Position numbers and translations under genes: made by a program
The notes under the pieces: model-generated
The model's input: the letters and a program-made list of their open reading frames with translations, nothing else
Database searches by the model: none
Told to the model about the DNA's origin: nothing
In this document: positions 7,211 through 15,303 of the stretch, in pieces
Position numbering within the stretch: the stretch's first letter is position 1
Layout: every line of letters starts with the position of its first letter
Assembly (NCBI RefSeq): GCF_004363725.1
Contig: NZ_SNZF01000038.1
Span: 1-33,066, forward strand
Direction: 5' to 3'
DNA from: Aquamicrobium defluvii
GTDB lineage: Bacteria > Pseudomonadota > Alphaproteobacteria > Rhizobiales > Rhizobiaceae
DNA length: 33,066 nucleotides

Positions 7211-8233
7211 TTATCGAAGGATTAAAATTCCACCGGGAATTCGCGTGACGGTGGCGCCCACTGTCGCCGCAAGGGAGCGGATCGTCCGCTCCGGATTGTC
7301 GAGACGATAGTTGCCGGTCACTCTGGCGTTGCCGATACGGTCGCTGGTGACGAAGATGGAGCGCGAATAGTAGCGGCTGATCTCTCCGAGGACTTGCGCG
7401 AACGGTTCGTTCTCGAAAACCAGCCGGCCATGCCGCCATGACAGCGACGTCGCGACGTGCGCGCTCGTCACGCCCGACAATGATGTCGCCGTTGCAGTGA
7501 CCGACTCTCCCGGGCGCAACGCGACCTTATCCGTCGCGGCTGCCAGCCGGGCCACCTCGACAAGCCCTCGTTCGAGAACGACGGTATCCTCCTTCGGACC
7601 GGTCCGCGCGGCAAATGCCGTTCCCTTGACTTCGACTTCGGAAAACGCTGCCGACACCGTGAACGGCCGGGAAGGATCGGGAACAACGTCGAAGTACGCT
7701 TCTCCCTGAAGCAGGGTTACAGACCGTTTGCCCCCTTCGAAATCCAGTGCCACCGCGGACGCCGTATTGAGCGTCATATGCGAACCATCCGGGAGTGTGA
7801 TTTCTTCCTGCACGCCGGTTGCGGTCTGATAGTCCGCACGCAAGTTCAGCATTATGGCTGGATACTGCCGAGCACCAACGGCGATCAGTATCGATGCCGC
7901 TGCCGCCATAGCGGCATGGGTCCAGGTACGGCTGCGCCGCCGCGGGCTCCGGATGGTGGTGACAGCGCCGGCAGTTCGGGCTCCTCTGACAGCGCCCGCG
8001 AGATCGCCGGCTATAACATCGAGTTCGGCCAGCTCCCATACCCCTGCGACCTCGGCAAATGCCCTTGCGTTCACGGTATCAGCCCTTCGCCATGCCTCGA
8101 ACTTCGCTCGCAGCCTATGATCGTCTGGATATCCCTGAAGCAGCGCAAACCACTCCAGGGCGGCGTCCATCGCGGAATCCGGAGGTGTGAGACCGTCGCG
8201 TGTCTTGCTGTGATCTGGCTTGCCGCTTTCCAC
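7211..8233 (-). CDS. FecR-family anti-sigma/sigma regulator
   Basis: An inner-membrane regulator (340 residues) predicted to hold and then activate the ECF sigma factor encoded upstream when the STN domain of the receptor signals. The N-terminal cytoplasmic part begins near AALEWFALLQG (DUF4880-like, about 23-65). A single membrane segment AAMAAAASILIAVGA lies at about 107-122. The periplasmic FecR domain follows, with EITLPDGSHMTLNTASAV, LLQGEAYFDV and VEVKGTAFAAR. A C-terminal STN-binding region ends in GGILILR. The start is a GTG at 8233 without a strong ribosome site; ATG 8170 is possible but would cut the N-terminal domain. Confidence 0.88.
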   Translation of the reverse strand: MESGKPDHSKTRDGLTPPDSAMDAALEWFALLQGYPDDHRLRAKFEAWRRADTVNARAFAEVAGVWELAELDVIAGDLAGAVRGARTAGAVTTIRSPRRRSRTWTHAAMAAAASILIAVGARQYPAIMLNLRADYQTATGVQEEITLPDGSHMTLNTASAVALDFEGGKRSVTLLQGEAYFDVVPDPSRPFTVSAAFSEVEVKGTAFAARTGPKEDTVVLERGLVEVARLAAATDKVALRPGESVTATATSLSGVTSAHVATSLSWRHGRLVFENEPFAQVLGEISRYYSRSIFVTSDRIGNARVTGNYRLDNPERTIRSLAATVGATVTRIPGGILILR

Positions 8234-8283
8234 TCAGGTCGGTCCGATAGGGTCTGTCGCAAAAAGAGCGCGCTCATACATGA

Positions 8284-8314
8284 GACGTTTGGCTGACACT
8301 GATCTCACAACGAA
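8284..8314 (-). promoter_or_regulatory. Predicted ECF-sigma promoter of fecR
   Basis: TTCGTTGTGAG (8314-8304) and CGTC (8287-8284), separated by 16 bases on the minus strand, match the promoter before the receptor gene in every motif base. Transcription would start near 8277, about 44 bases before the GTG start. It lies in the 157-base gap between the sigma gene and fecR, so the anti-sigma gene can be transcribed independently of the sigma gene. Confidence 0.65.
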
Positions 8315-8390
8315 TTCCATGATGAACGTCGCGGGATTGCAGATGAATCCGGATGTTCAGCCGACCCGCCAGACAGAAAACGGAAAAGTA

Positions 8391-8906
8391 TCAGCTACGA
8401 TCGATCCTGGCCATCGCCGCAACACAATGTCCGTGGGCAAGCTTGAAGTCGTTGAACACGGTATTCGGCGACACCCCCAGATGCTTCGCGATCCTCGGGT
8501 AGGACCATTTCTCGACGCGGTTCAGATACCAGACCGTCCGGGCTCTTTCCGGCAGCTTCCTGATCGCCTCATCCAGCAATCGAAGCCGTTCGGAACCGAT
8601 CAGGCTCGCCTCCTGGGATGGCAATGGCGATGCGACGTTCAGGACGTCTTCTTCCGGTACGTCATCGCGCTCGACTTGTCCGAGCATTTCGCGACGGCGG
8701 CACAGATCGATTGCAATATTGCGAGCGGTCTGGAACAGGAAAGCTTCAATGTGATCGATCGGTCCGCGCTCGATCGCCCTGCGCGCCCGCACATAGGTTT
8801 CCTGTGCAACATCCTCGGCTGTTTGCGGGTCGCGCACGATCCGCAATACGCTCCACATGATGGACTTCCGGTTGCTCAGGAAAATGTCGGCGAGAGTTGT
8901 GGTCAC
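8391..8906 (-). CDS. ECF sigma factor, FecI/HasI-like
   Basis: 171 residues from the GTG at 8906, the normal ECF length. Region 2 reads VLRIVRDPQTAEDVAQETYVRARRA, described here in pieces: the core is AEDVAQETYVRAR. Region 4 contains LPERARTVWYLNRVEKWSYPRIAKHLGVS, core SYPRIAKHLGVSPNTV, the helix-turn-helix contacting the -35 element. The frame stays open up to 9197, but that extension has no sigma homology and covers the promoter and an IS481 remnant, so it is excluded. The ribosome site is weak. The predicted regulon is fecR and the TonB receptor, given the shared promoter. The next gene, fecR, encodes its likely regulator. Confidence 0.85.
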   Translation of the reverse strand: MTTTLADIFLSNRKSIMWSVLRIVRDPQTAEDVAQETYVRARRAIERGPIDHIEAFLFQTARNIAIDLCRRREMLGQVERDDVPEEDVLNVASPLPSQEASLIGSERLRLLDEAIRKLPERARTVWYLNRVEKWSYPRIAKHLGVSPNTVFNDFKLAHGHCVAAMARIDRS

Positions 8907-8971
8907 AACGATAACGGGATCAGAGAACGTCTCGCCTGCTGTGACGCTGCGAGTGGGGGCAACCTGGATTT

Positions 8972-9000
8972 TTGATAGCGCGTTTACAAAATGCTTGCAA
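8972..9000 (-). promoter_or_regulatory. Housekeeping-type promoter of the ECF sigma gene
   Basis: On the minus strand TTGCAA (9000-8995) and TATCAA (8977-8972) are separated by 17 bases; each matches the sigma-70 consensus at 4 of 6 positions. The predicted start is near 8965, about 60 bases before the GTG at 8906. Confidence 0.45.
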
Positions 9001-9009
9001 CGCCAGTGA

Positions 9010-9026
9010 TTTAGAGCGCTTCCAAA
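9010..9026. promoter_or_regulatory. Candidate iron-control element (Irr-type box)
   Basis: TTTAGAGCGCTTCCAAA matches the alphaproteobacterial iron-control element TTTAGAA-N3-TTCTAAA at 12 of 14 defined positions. It lies 9 bases upstream of the -35 hexamer of the sigma gene, where a regulator such as Irr could act. A caution is that TTTAGAGCGC also begins common intergenic repeats of Hyphomicrobiales. Confidence 0.4.
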
Positions 9027-9049
9027 GCATGAACGCGGGTCACTGAAAT

Positions 9050-9290
9050 CATCGTGGTTTTCCGCCCGCTCCAGGGAAGCGCCGGCTGGGTTCCTCGCGG
9101 TTCCTGAGCACATCGGCACAGGCCGTACCGTTGTCGGCGAGCACGGTGTGGATGCGGTAGGGGAATATCTCCGCCATATTCCCGGGAAAGGCTGCATCTT
9201 CCATCTTCCCGGCGCATTCGCAGAACCCGACGCAATCGAACTTCGGGAGCCGTTCGATGGCCGGAAACATCACGAGCCTGCCGTCCGTGC
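9050..9290 (-). pseudogene. IS481-family transposase remnant
   Basis: The minus strand encodes GRLVMFPAIERLPKFDCVGF, then AGKMEDAAFPGNMAEIFPYR, IHTVLADNG and LRNREEPSRRF. It follows the IS481 integrase core around its second catalytic Asp (usual form 'PYRIHTVLTDNG'). Several conserved positions are substituted, and the N- and C-terminal parts are missing. The remaining bases up to the next gene at 9470 show nothing recognisable apart from that gene's ribosome site. Confidence 0.7.
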
Positions 9291-9469
9291 CGCTGCGGCG
9301 ACGAGTCAGGGAGATGGTGGCGGCAGAGCTCTTCCTCGCAGACGGAGAAGCCTTTATGAACAATGCACCTGCGGGCTGCGTCAGTTCCGGCTGGTCCGCA
9401 AGGGCCAGTCTGGCCCTCCGATATCCGAACCCTCTTTCTGACGAACAGCCACATCATGAAAGGGACACC

Positions 9470-11020
9470 ATGAACGGCGCGGACATGCTTTGCGATGTGC
9501 TTCTGACAAATGATGTCAACGTTTGCTTTGCAAACCCCGGCACATCCGAAATGCACTTCGTCGCGGCGCTCGACCGCAAGCCGCAGATGCGCTGTGTCCT
9601 GGGTCTGGCCGAAGGAGTGGTGACGGGCGCGGCGGACGGCTATGCACGCATGGCAGACAAGCCGGCTGCAACCCTGCTGCATACCGGCCCGGGTCTGGCC
9701 AACGGTCTGGCCAACATGCACAACGCCCGTCGCGCGCATACGCCCATGGTCAATGTGGTGGGCGATCATGCAACATACCATCTTCAGCATGACGCGCCGC
9801 TGACCAGCGATATCGAAGGGCTTGCCCGCCCCATGTCGCACTGGGTCGGCCGTATTGGCACTTCCGCCGAGGTTCGCGTCCGCACCGAGGAAGCCTACCG
9901 GGAGGCGCAGATGCGCCGGGGCGTCTCGACGCTGATCCTGCCGGCCGATGCGGCATGGGGTGAGGTGCAGCCTGATACGCTCTCACCGGTGGTGTTGCCA
10001 CAGCCGCCGGCAGTTCCCGCCGGGACCCTTTCCGCAGCCGCCGCCGCTTTGCGCAGCGGCCGGCGTGCGGTCATCATCCTCGCCGGTCGCGCGTTGCGGG
10101 CCGGTGCGCTCGAAACCGCCGGCCGCATCGCGGCCGCCACGGGTGCCGCGCTGTTTTCACAGACCTCCGACCGCACCGAGCGCGGAGCAGGACGGGTGGC
10201 GGCGCGCCCGGTGCCCTACAATGTCGACCAGGCGGTTCAGGCCCTGCGCGAATTCGAGGTGGCGATCTGCATCGGCGGCCGTGAACCGGTTGGGTTCTTC
10301 GCCTATCCGGGCAAGCCCGGCACCATGCTGCCGCCAGCCTGCGAGGTCATTCAACTGGCTGGTCATGAGCACGATCTTTCAGGCACCCTTGATGCGCTGG
10401 CCGGGTTCACGGGGGTGGGCCGGGATGCACCGTTTCTGGCAAACCGTTTCACGCAGCGCGAGATCGCGGCCCCGAACGGCGTGCTCGATGCCGACAGCAT
10501 CTGCGTTGCGGTTGCGCGTGCCTTGCCGGAAGGCGCGATTGTCATCGACGAGGCGATCACTTCGGGCGGGCGGCTGACAGCCTTGTCACCGGGCCTGGCT
10601 CCCCATGACCATGTGCCCCTGACCGGCGGGGCGATCGGCGAGGGCATTCCGCTGGCGGTCGGTGCCGGCGTCGCCTGTCCCGACCGCAAGGTGGTGGCCA
10701 TGCAGGCGGACGGCAGCGGCATGTATACGGTTCAGGGCCTGTGGACGCAGGCGCGCGAGAATCTTGACGTGGTCACGGTGCTGCTGTCGAATCGCGCCTA
10801 TGCGATCCTTCAGGGCGAGATGCGCAATGTCGGAGTGAACGAGTTCGGCCGGAATGCACGGCGCATGCTCGATCTCGATTCGCCGGATCTCGACTGGTGC
10901 CTTATAGCGCGCGGCATGGGCGTGGAAGCTGCCCGCGCCGAAACGATCGGGCGATTCATCGACCTGCTCGATGCCGCTCTGGCAAGAAAGGGCCCCTTCC
11001 TCATCGAAGCCCGGATCTGA
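9470..11020 (+). CDS. Thiamine-diphosphate-dependent enzyme, acetolactate synthase large-subunit-like
   Basis: 516 residues with the three-domain layout of the acetolactate synthase/benzoylformate decarboxylase superfamily. The N-terminal Pyr domain contains the cofactor-activating glutamate in LGLAEGVVTGAADGYARM (about residue 50) and HTGPGLANGLANMHNARR. A central domain follows (about 180-320). The C-terminal PP domain carries the Mg-ThDP motif DGSGMYTVQGLW, then VTVLLSNRAYAIL. ATG 9470 is preceded by AAAGGGA; the open frame extends to 9257 but that part lies over the IS481 remnant. No small regulatory subunit (IlvH) or amino-acid biosynthesis gene is nearby, so true acetolactate synthesis is doubtful. 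A 2-oxo acid decarboxylase or other catabolic ThDP enzyme is equally possible. Substrate unknown. Confidence 0.85.
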   Translation: MNGADMLCDVLLTNDVNVCFANPGTSEMHFVAALDRKPQMRCVLGLAEGVVTGAADGYARMADKPAATLLHTGPGLANGLANMHNARRAHTPMVNVVGDHATYHLQHDAPLTSDIEGLARPMSHWVGRIGTSAEVRVRTEEAYREAQMRRGVSTLILPADAAWGEVQPDTLSPVVLPQPPAVPAGTLSAAAAALRSGRRAVIILAGRALRAGALETAGRIAAATGAALFSQTSDRTERGAGRVAARPVPYNVDQAVQALREFEVAICIGGREPVGFFAYPGKPGTMLPPACEVIQLAGHEHDLSGTLDALAGFTGVGRDAPFLANRFTQREIAAPNGVLDADSICVAVARALPEGAIVIDEAITSGGRLTALSPGLAPHDHVPLTGGAIGEGIPLAVGAGVACPDRKVVAMQADGSGMYTVQGLWTQARENLDVVTVLLSNRAYAILQGEMRNVGVNEFGRNARRMLDLDSPDLDWCLIARGMGVEAARAETIGRFIDLLDAALARKGPFLIEARI

Positions 11021-11180
11021 ACCATGCTGCCCGAAAGCGGGAACCATTTTCGTGATAGCGATATGCGTGAAAACGACAGCCTGAAACGCGGACAGGCAAC
11101 CTGGAAGACCGCGGCGCGCTTCAGGCTGAGTGCGAGGCCGCAGCTGCCGGCTCCCATCGTGCCGGATATCGGCTGGTGCC

Positions 11181-12548
11181 TCAGTCGCGCAATACGCTGA
11201 GGAAGTCGGAGCACCAGCGGGAAATGTCGTGTTCCTCCAGCTGCTTCATCATCGGCGCGAAGCGCGCCCGCCGTTCCTCCAAAGGCATCGACAGCGCCTT
11301 CGCCACTGCGTTACCGACAGCCTCGATGTCGTAGGGATTGACGAGGATGGCGCCGTCGAGTTCCTGCGCGGCGCCGGCGAAGCGCGACAGCACCAGCACG
11401 CCGGGATCTTCCGGGTCCTGCGCGGCGACGAATTCCTTGGCCACGAGGTTCATGCCATCCCTGAGCGGCGTGACCATGCCCACGCGCGCCACCCGGTAGA
11501 GCCCGGCCAGCACCTTCTGGTCGATGGCGCGGTTGACGTAGCGGATCGGCACCCAGTCGAGCCGGCCGAGCGCACCGTTCACCCGTCCCGCGCTCTCGGC
11601 GACCTCGCGTTGCATGGCGGCATAGCCGGGCACCTCGGTGCGCGATTTCGGCGTCACCTGCAACATGGTCGTGCGGCCGCGCCAGGCCGGGTTGGCCTCG
11701 AGGAATTTCTCGTAGCCGTCGATGCGCTGGGTCAGACCCTTCGAGTAGTCGAGGCGGTCGACGCCGATGATCAGGTCGCGCCCTTCGAGGCTGTCGGCGA
11801 AGCGGCGCACGGCGGCCGTGCGCACGGCCTGACGCGCCAGCTCCGCGAAGTCGCGCGTGGCGATGCCGATCGGAAAGGCGCCAGCGCGGAAGCGGCGGCC
11901 ATAGGCTTCCATCCAGCCGCCGCCGACATCGCCGCCGATGCCCTCGCGCTTCAGGCCGGAGGCGAAGTTGTCGGCGTCGTGCGTCGTCTGGAAGCCCACC
12001 ACGTCATAGGCGGTCAGCCCGCCGATGATTGCCTCGTGAACGGGCAGCGTAAGAAACACGTCCGGCGACGGCCACGGGATGTGCATGAAGAAGCCCATGC
12101 GGTTTTCCACGCCGATCCGGCGCAGCTCCGAGGCGAGCGGGATCAGATGGTAATCATGCACCCAGATGATGTCGTCCGGCCTGATCAGCGGCCGTAGCCG
12201 TTCCGCGAAGAAGCGGTTGACGCGGAAATAGCCGGCCATGTCCTTGCGGGCATAGTCGGTGAGGTCGAGCCGGTAATGGCACAGCGGCCACAGCACGCTG
12301 TTGGCGAAGCCCGCGTAATATTCGGACAGGTCGCGCCGCGACAGGTCCGAAAGCGCGAAGGTGATGCCGCCCCGATCCTCCACATGCAGGGGGCCGGGTT
12401 CCTGCGATCCGCTCGACTTGCCCGACCAGCCCATCCAGATGCCGCCGCGCTGTTCGAGCGCGGCCTTCAGCGCCACCGCCAGCCCGCCCGGCGGCGGGCC
12501 CTTGCCGATGTCCGGCACGCGGTTCGACACGACGATCAGACGGCTCAC
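11181..12548 (-). CDS. otsA: Trehalose-6-phosphate synthase
   Basis: A GT20 enzyme (455 residues) that joins a sugar nucleotide-linked glucose to glucose-6-phosphate. Visible landmarks are SRLIVVSNR at the start, the glycine loop PPGGLAVAL, WVHDYHLIPLA, GFFMHIPWPSPDVF, GVDRLDYSKGL, TPLRDGMNLVAKEF and LSRFAGAAQEL. These include the residues that hold both substrates in the E. coli enzyme. The GTG at 12548 overlaps the TGA of the preceding GH15 gene by 4 bases (GTGA), so translation is probably coupled. The frame is open far upstream to 13715, but that part is only a shadow of the GH15 gene. Last gene of otsB-GH15-otsA. The 160 bases to the convergent gene ending at 11020 hold no recognisable gene or clear terminator. 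Confidence 0.95.
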   Translation of the reverse strand: MSRLIVVSNRVPDIGKGPPPGGLAVALKAALEQRGGIWMGWSGKSSGSQEPGPLHVEDRGGITFALSDLSRRDLSEYYAGFANSVLWPLCHYRLDLTDYARKDMAGYFRVNRFFAERLRPLIRPDDIIWVHDYHLIPLASELRRIGVENRMGFFMHIPWPSPDVFLTLPVHEAIIGGLTAYDVVGFQTTHDADNFASGLKREGIGGDVGGGWMEAYGRRFRAGAFPIGIATRDFAELARQAVRTAAVRRFADSLEGRDLIIGVDRLDYSKGLTQRIDGYEKFLEANPAWRGRTTMLQVTPKSRTEVPGYAAMQREVAESAGRVNGALGRLDWVPIRYVNRAIDQKVLAGLYRVARVGMVTPLRDGMNLVAKEFVAAQDPEDPGVLVLSRFAGAAQELDGAILVNPYDIEAVGNAVAKALSMPLEERRARFAPMMKQLEEHDISRWCSDFLSVLRD

Positions 12549-14344
12549 AGCACATCCTCCCAGCGGCGCGACAGGTGCATCGCCGCATTGATCAGGCCCA
12601 CCATGGAGTAGGTCTGCGGGAAGTTGCCCCACAGTTCCCCGCTCTCGACATGCAGCCCTTCCGAGAGAAGACCGAGATGGTTCCTGTGCTTCAGCACGTC
12701 CGCGAAGATGGCGCGCGCGTCCTCCTTGCGGCCGACGCGCGTCAGCGCATCGATCAGCCAGAAGGTGCAGGCGGTGAAAGCCGTTTCCGGCTCGCCGAAA
12801 TCGTCCGGGGCGCGATAGCGGTAGAGATGGTTGCCGAAGCGCAGGTGTGCTTCGCAGGCGGCGAGCGTCGAAAGGAAGCGCGGGTCCTGCGCCGGCAGGA
12901 AACCGATCTCCGGCATCAGCAGCAGGCTGGCGTCGAGGTCGGCGCCGCCGAAGGAGGAGACGAAGCTGTTCATGCCCTCGTTCCAGGCGCGCTGCAATAT
13001 GCCGGCACGGATGAGGTCGGCGCGCTGGCGCCAGTGCGCGGCGCGGCTGTCGAGGGCAAGCTTCACGGCAATGCGCGCCAGCCGGTCGCAAGCCGCCCAG
13101 CACATCATGGCCGAATGGGTGTGGACGCCGTTGCGGGTGCGGAATTCCCATATGCCGGCATCCGATTGATCCCAGCGCGCGAAGGCCTGATCGCCGAGCG
13201 GCTCCAGCCGGCCGAACAGCGCTTCGCCGCCCATGACCGGCAGGCGCTCGTCGAAGAAGCACTGCGTTATCGACAGGATCACCGAGCCATATCCGTCGTT
13301 CTGCACCTGGGTATGGGCGGCATTGCCGCTGCGCACCGGGCCGAAGCCGCGATAGCCGGGCAAGGCGCCCACGATCGTCTCGTCGAGATGGCGTTCCAGC
13401 CCGAGGCCGAAGAGTGGCTGCAAATAGCCGTCGGGCGAGTCCGCGGCGATGTTCGACACATAGCCGAGATAGTCCTCCATCGTCCTGGTCGCGCCCAGCA
13501 GGTTGAGCGCCTTCACGGTGAAGTAGGAGTCGCGCAGCCAGCAGAAGCGGTAGTCCCATGTGCGGCCGCTCTGGCCATATTCGGGGATGGAGGTGGTCAG
13601 CGCGGCGACGATACCGCCAGTCTCCTCGTGTGAGCACAGCTTGAGCGTGATGGCGGAGCGGATCACCACGTCCTGGAAGTCGATCGGCAGCGTGAGATAG
13701 CGCACCCATTCGCACCAGTAGTTCTCCGTCTCCTTCAGAAAGGCGCGGGCGGCGTGCAGGGGCGCCTGCGCAAGCCGCTCGTCCGGGCCGAGGATGAAGG
13801 CGCAGGGCCGGTCGAGGAGGAAAGGTGTCCCGCGCTCGATGAATTCCACCGGCGCATCGGTGGTCAGCCGCATGGTCTGCCCGCCGAGCAGGAAGCGGAT
13901 ATGGTTGGTGCCGCGCGTCGTTTCCGGCTCATGCGCGCCGTAGCCGTGGCGCGGGTGCAAATCCACCTGAATGCGCGGCGCGCCTTCCACGGGCTCCACG
14001 AGCCGCACGATCGTCTGCGGCCGGAAGATGCGCCCGTTCGCCTTGAAGCGCGGCGCGAAATCGGTAATGCGCAGCCGGTTGCCGTCATGGTCGGACAGCA
14101 GCGTTTCCAGAATGGCCGTGTTGCGCACGTAACGCTGCTCGCTCGAGGCCATGTTCCTCAGGCTTATCGACCACTGGCCGCCACCGCCGGGCGCCTGCCC
14201 CAGAAGGCTGTAGAAGACGGGATCGCCATCCATGCGCGGCACGCACATCCAGACAATGGAGCCATTGCGGTCGATGAGCGCGGCGCTGCTTGAATTGCCG
14301 ATCACGCCGAGATCGAGGGAGGGCGCAAACAGGGGCTGGTTCAT
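12545..14344 (-). CDS. Glycoside hydrolase family 15 protein (glucoamylase/trehalase-like)
   Basis: 599 residues. The N-terminal domain starts with SLDLGVIGNSSSAALID and MCVPRMDGDPVFYSLLG. The (alpha/alpha)6 barrel begins at about residue 220, with the family landmark YRFCWLRDSYFTVKALN and later AGIWEFRTRNGVHTHSAMMCW. GH15 members hydrolyse alpha-glucosidic bonds by inversion using two glutamates; the exact pair was not assigned. Family members include glucoamylases, dextranases and mycobacterial-type trehalases. Its place between otsB and otsA, overlapping both by 4 bases, points to trehalose or a related glucoside as substrate. The start is ATG 14344, whose ATGA overlaps the otsB stop. An open extension upstream to 14830 is a shadow of otsB. 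No signal peptide is seen, so it is cytoplasmic. Confidence 0.9.
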   Translation of the reverse strand: MNQPLFAPSLDLGVIGNSSSAALIDRNGSIVWMCVPRMDGDPVFYSLLGQAPGGGGQWSISLRNMASSEQRYVRNTAILETLLSDHDGNRLRITDFAPRFKANGRIFRPQTIVRLVEPVEGAPRIQVDLHPRHGYGAHEPETTRGTNHIRFLLGGQTMRLTTDAPVEFIERGTPFLLDRPCAFILGPDERLAQAPLHAARAFLKETENYWCEWVRYLTLPIDFQDVVIRSAITLKLCSHEETGGIVAALTTSIPEYGQSGRTWDYRFCWLRDSYFTVKALNLLGATRTMEDYLGYVSNIAADSPDGYLQPLFGLGLERHLDETIVGALPGYRGFGPVRSGNAAHTQVQNDGYGSVILSITQCFFDERLPVMGGEALFGRLEPLGDQAFARWDQSDAGIWEFRTRNGVHTHSAMMCWAACDRLARIAVKLALDSRAAHWRQRADLIRAGILQRAWNEGMNSFVSSFGGADLDASLLLMPEIGFLPAQDPRFLSTLAACEAHLRFGNHLYRYRAPDDFGEPETAFTACTFWLIDALTRVGRKEDARAIFADVLKHRNHLGLLSEGLHVESGELWGNFPQTYSMVGLINAAMHLSRRWEDVL

Positions 14345-15114
14345 GCCGAGATCCTCGCAAGCCAGCCGCGGACGTCCGAGGGTGCGCGCATGCGACCCCG
14401 CGCGAGGCTCTGCCTGCCGTCGATGCCCACCCGCACGGACAGGCCCTCCAGACGGTTTGCGGCGGCGAACATCGTCTCGTCGGTCACGTCGTCGCCGATG
14501 GCCACCGGCCGGCGGCCGCGAAACGGAGCTTCGCGCATGAACGATGCAAGCGCATCGCCCTTGTCGCGGCCGCGGGGGCGCAGCTCGACGACCTGCTTTC
14601 CCTCCTGAAGCTCCCATCCATCCGCGACGGGACCGGCAATGGCGGCCATCAGTTCGCGCACCTGCGTTTCCCGCTCCGGGGCAAGGCGATAATGGGCGGC
14701 GATCGCAGCGCCCTTGTCCTCGAAGATGACGCCGGGCATATCCGCCGTCTGCTGCCGCATATATGAGCGCGCAAGCTCGAAAGCCTCGGTTGTCGCGATG
14801 GTCGCGGTGCGGCCATCCGCGCCACGCCATTCGGCGCCATGCAGCCCGCTGACCGCGGTTGCGGGAAGCCCGAAAAGGTCGTCTACGGTGCCGATCGACC
14901 TGCCGGTGATCAGCGCCAGCGCACCGTCCAGCCGATCCGCCAGCCGCTTCAGGACAGTGGGCAGATCGGGGGGCACGACAACGGCTTCAGGCGTTTGCGC
15001 GATGTCGAGAAGCGTGCCGTCTATGTCCAGAAAGAGCGCGAGGCCAGAGGCATTTTCCGGAAGCGGGCAGGACGACCGGCCATGCCCGTGCAACGATAAG
15101 GTCTCATCATGCAT
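14341..15114 (-). CDS. otsB: Trehalose-6-phosphate phosphatase
   Basis: A HAD-superfamily phosphatase (257 residues) that removes phosphate from trehalose-6-phosphate. HAD motif 1 is LFLDIDGTLLD (nucleophile Asp and acid/base Asp, about residues 27-37). Motif 2 region: LALITGRSIGTVDDLFG. The cap domain reads VSGLHGAEWRG and GWELQEGKQVVELRP. Motifs 3/4: RDKGDAL and AIGDDVTDETMF. The start ATG 15114 gives the expected length, though its ribosome site is weak; the frame is open to 15303 with no homology there. It heads the otsB-GH15-otsA operon. About 190 bases separate it from the ABC permease gene upstream on the same strand; no clear promoter was identified in that gap. Confidence 0.93.
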   Translation of the reverse strand: MHDETLSLHGHGRSSCPLPENASGLALFLDIDGTLLDIAQTPEAVVVPPDLPTVLKRLADRLDGALALITGRSIGTVDDLFGLPATAVSGLHGAEWRGADGRTATIATTEAFELARSYMRQQTADMPGVIFEDKGAAIAAHYRLAPERETQVRELMAAIAGPVADGWELQEGKQVVELRPRGRDKGDALASFMREAPFRGRRPVAIGDDVTDETMFAAANRLEGLSVRVGIDGRQSLARGRMRAPSDVRGWLARISA

Positions 15115-15303
15115 GACTGCAAGGATAGGCCCTGCGACGCGATCGGCAACCCCCGAGCCAGATCCACGTGCCAGACCCTCTCGGCCAGAGAGGTGTTTGA
15201 TCCCGGATTTCGGGCGGCGTATGCTTACAATCCCGCGCCGTCGATCGCGGAGCAGTTCGAAATTCTCTCCGCTGGCGGATGAGGCAAGGCGCCTCGTCAC
15301 CAC

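Noticed and set aside
8907..9197. N-terminal extension of the ECF sigma factor
   Set aside because: No sigma homology; it overlaps the promoter, the iron box and an IS481 remnant. ECF length fits GTG 8906.
9011..9841. Minus-strand open frame of 276 codons
   Set aside because: Shadow of the ThDP enzyme start and of the IS481 remnant; the IS481 match is in a different frame.
11021..11180. Possible small gene or terminator between the ThDP enzyme and otsA
   Set aside because: No reading frame with a ribosome site and no convincing stem with T-run; it may hold part of a dispersed repeat, which cannot be judged without the genome.
12549..13715. N-terminal extension of the otsA frame
   Set aside because: OtsA homology begins at GTG 12548 with SRLIVVSNR; the extension is an alternative frame inside the GH15 gene.
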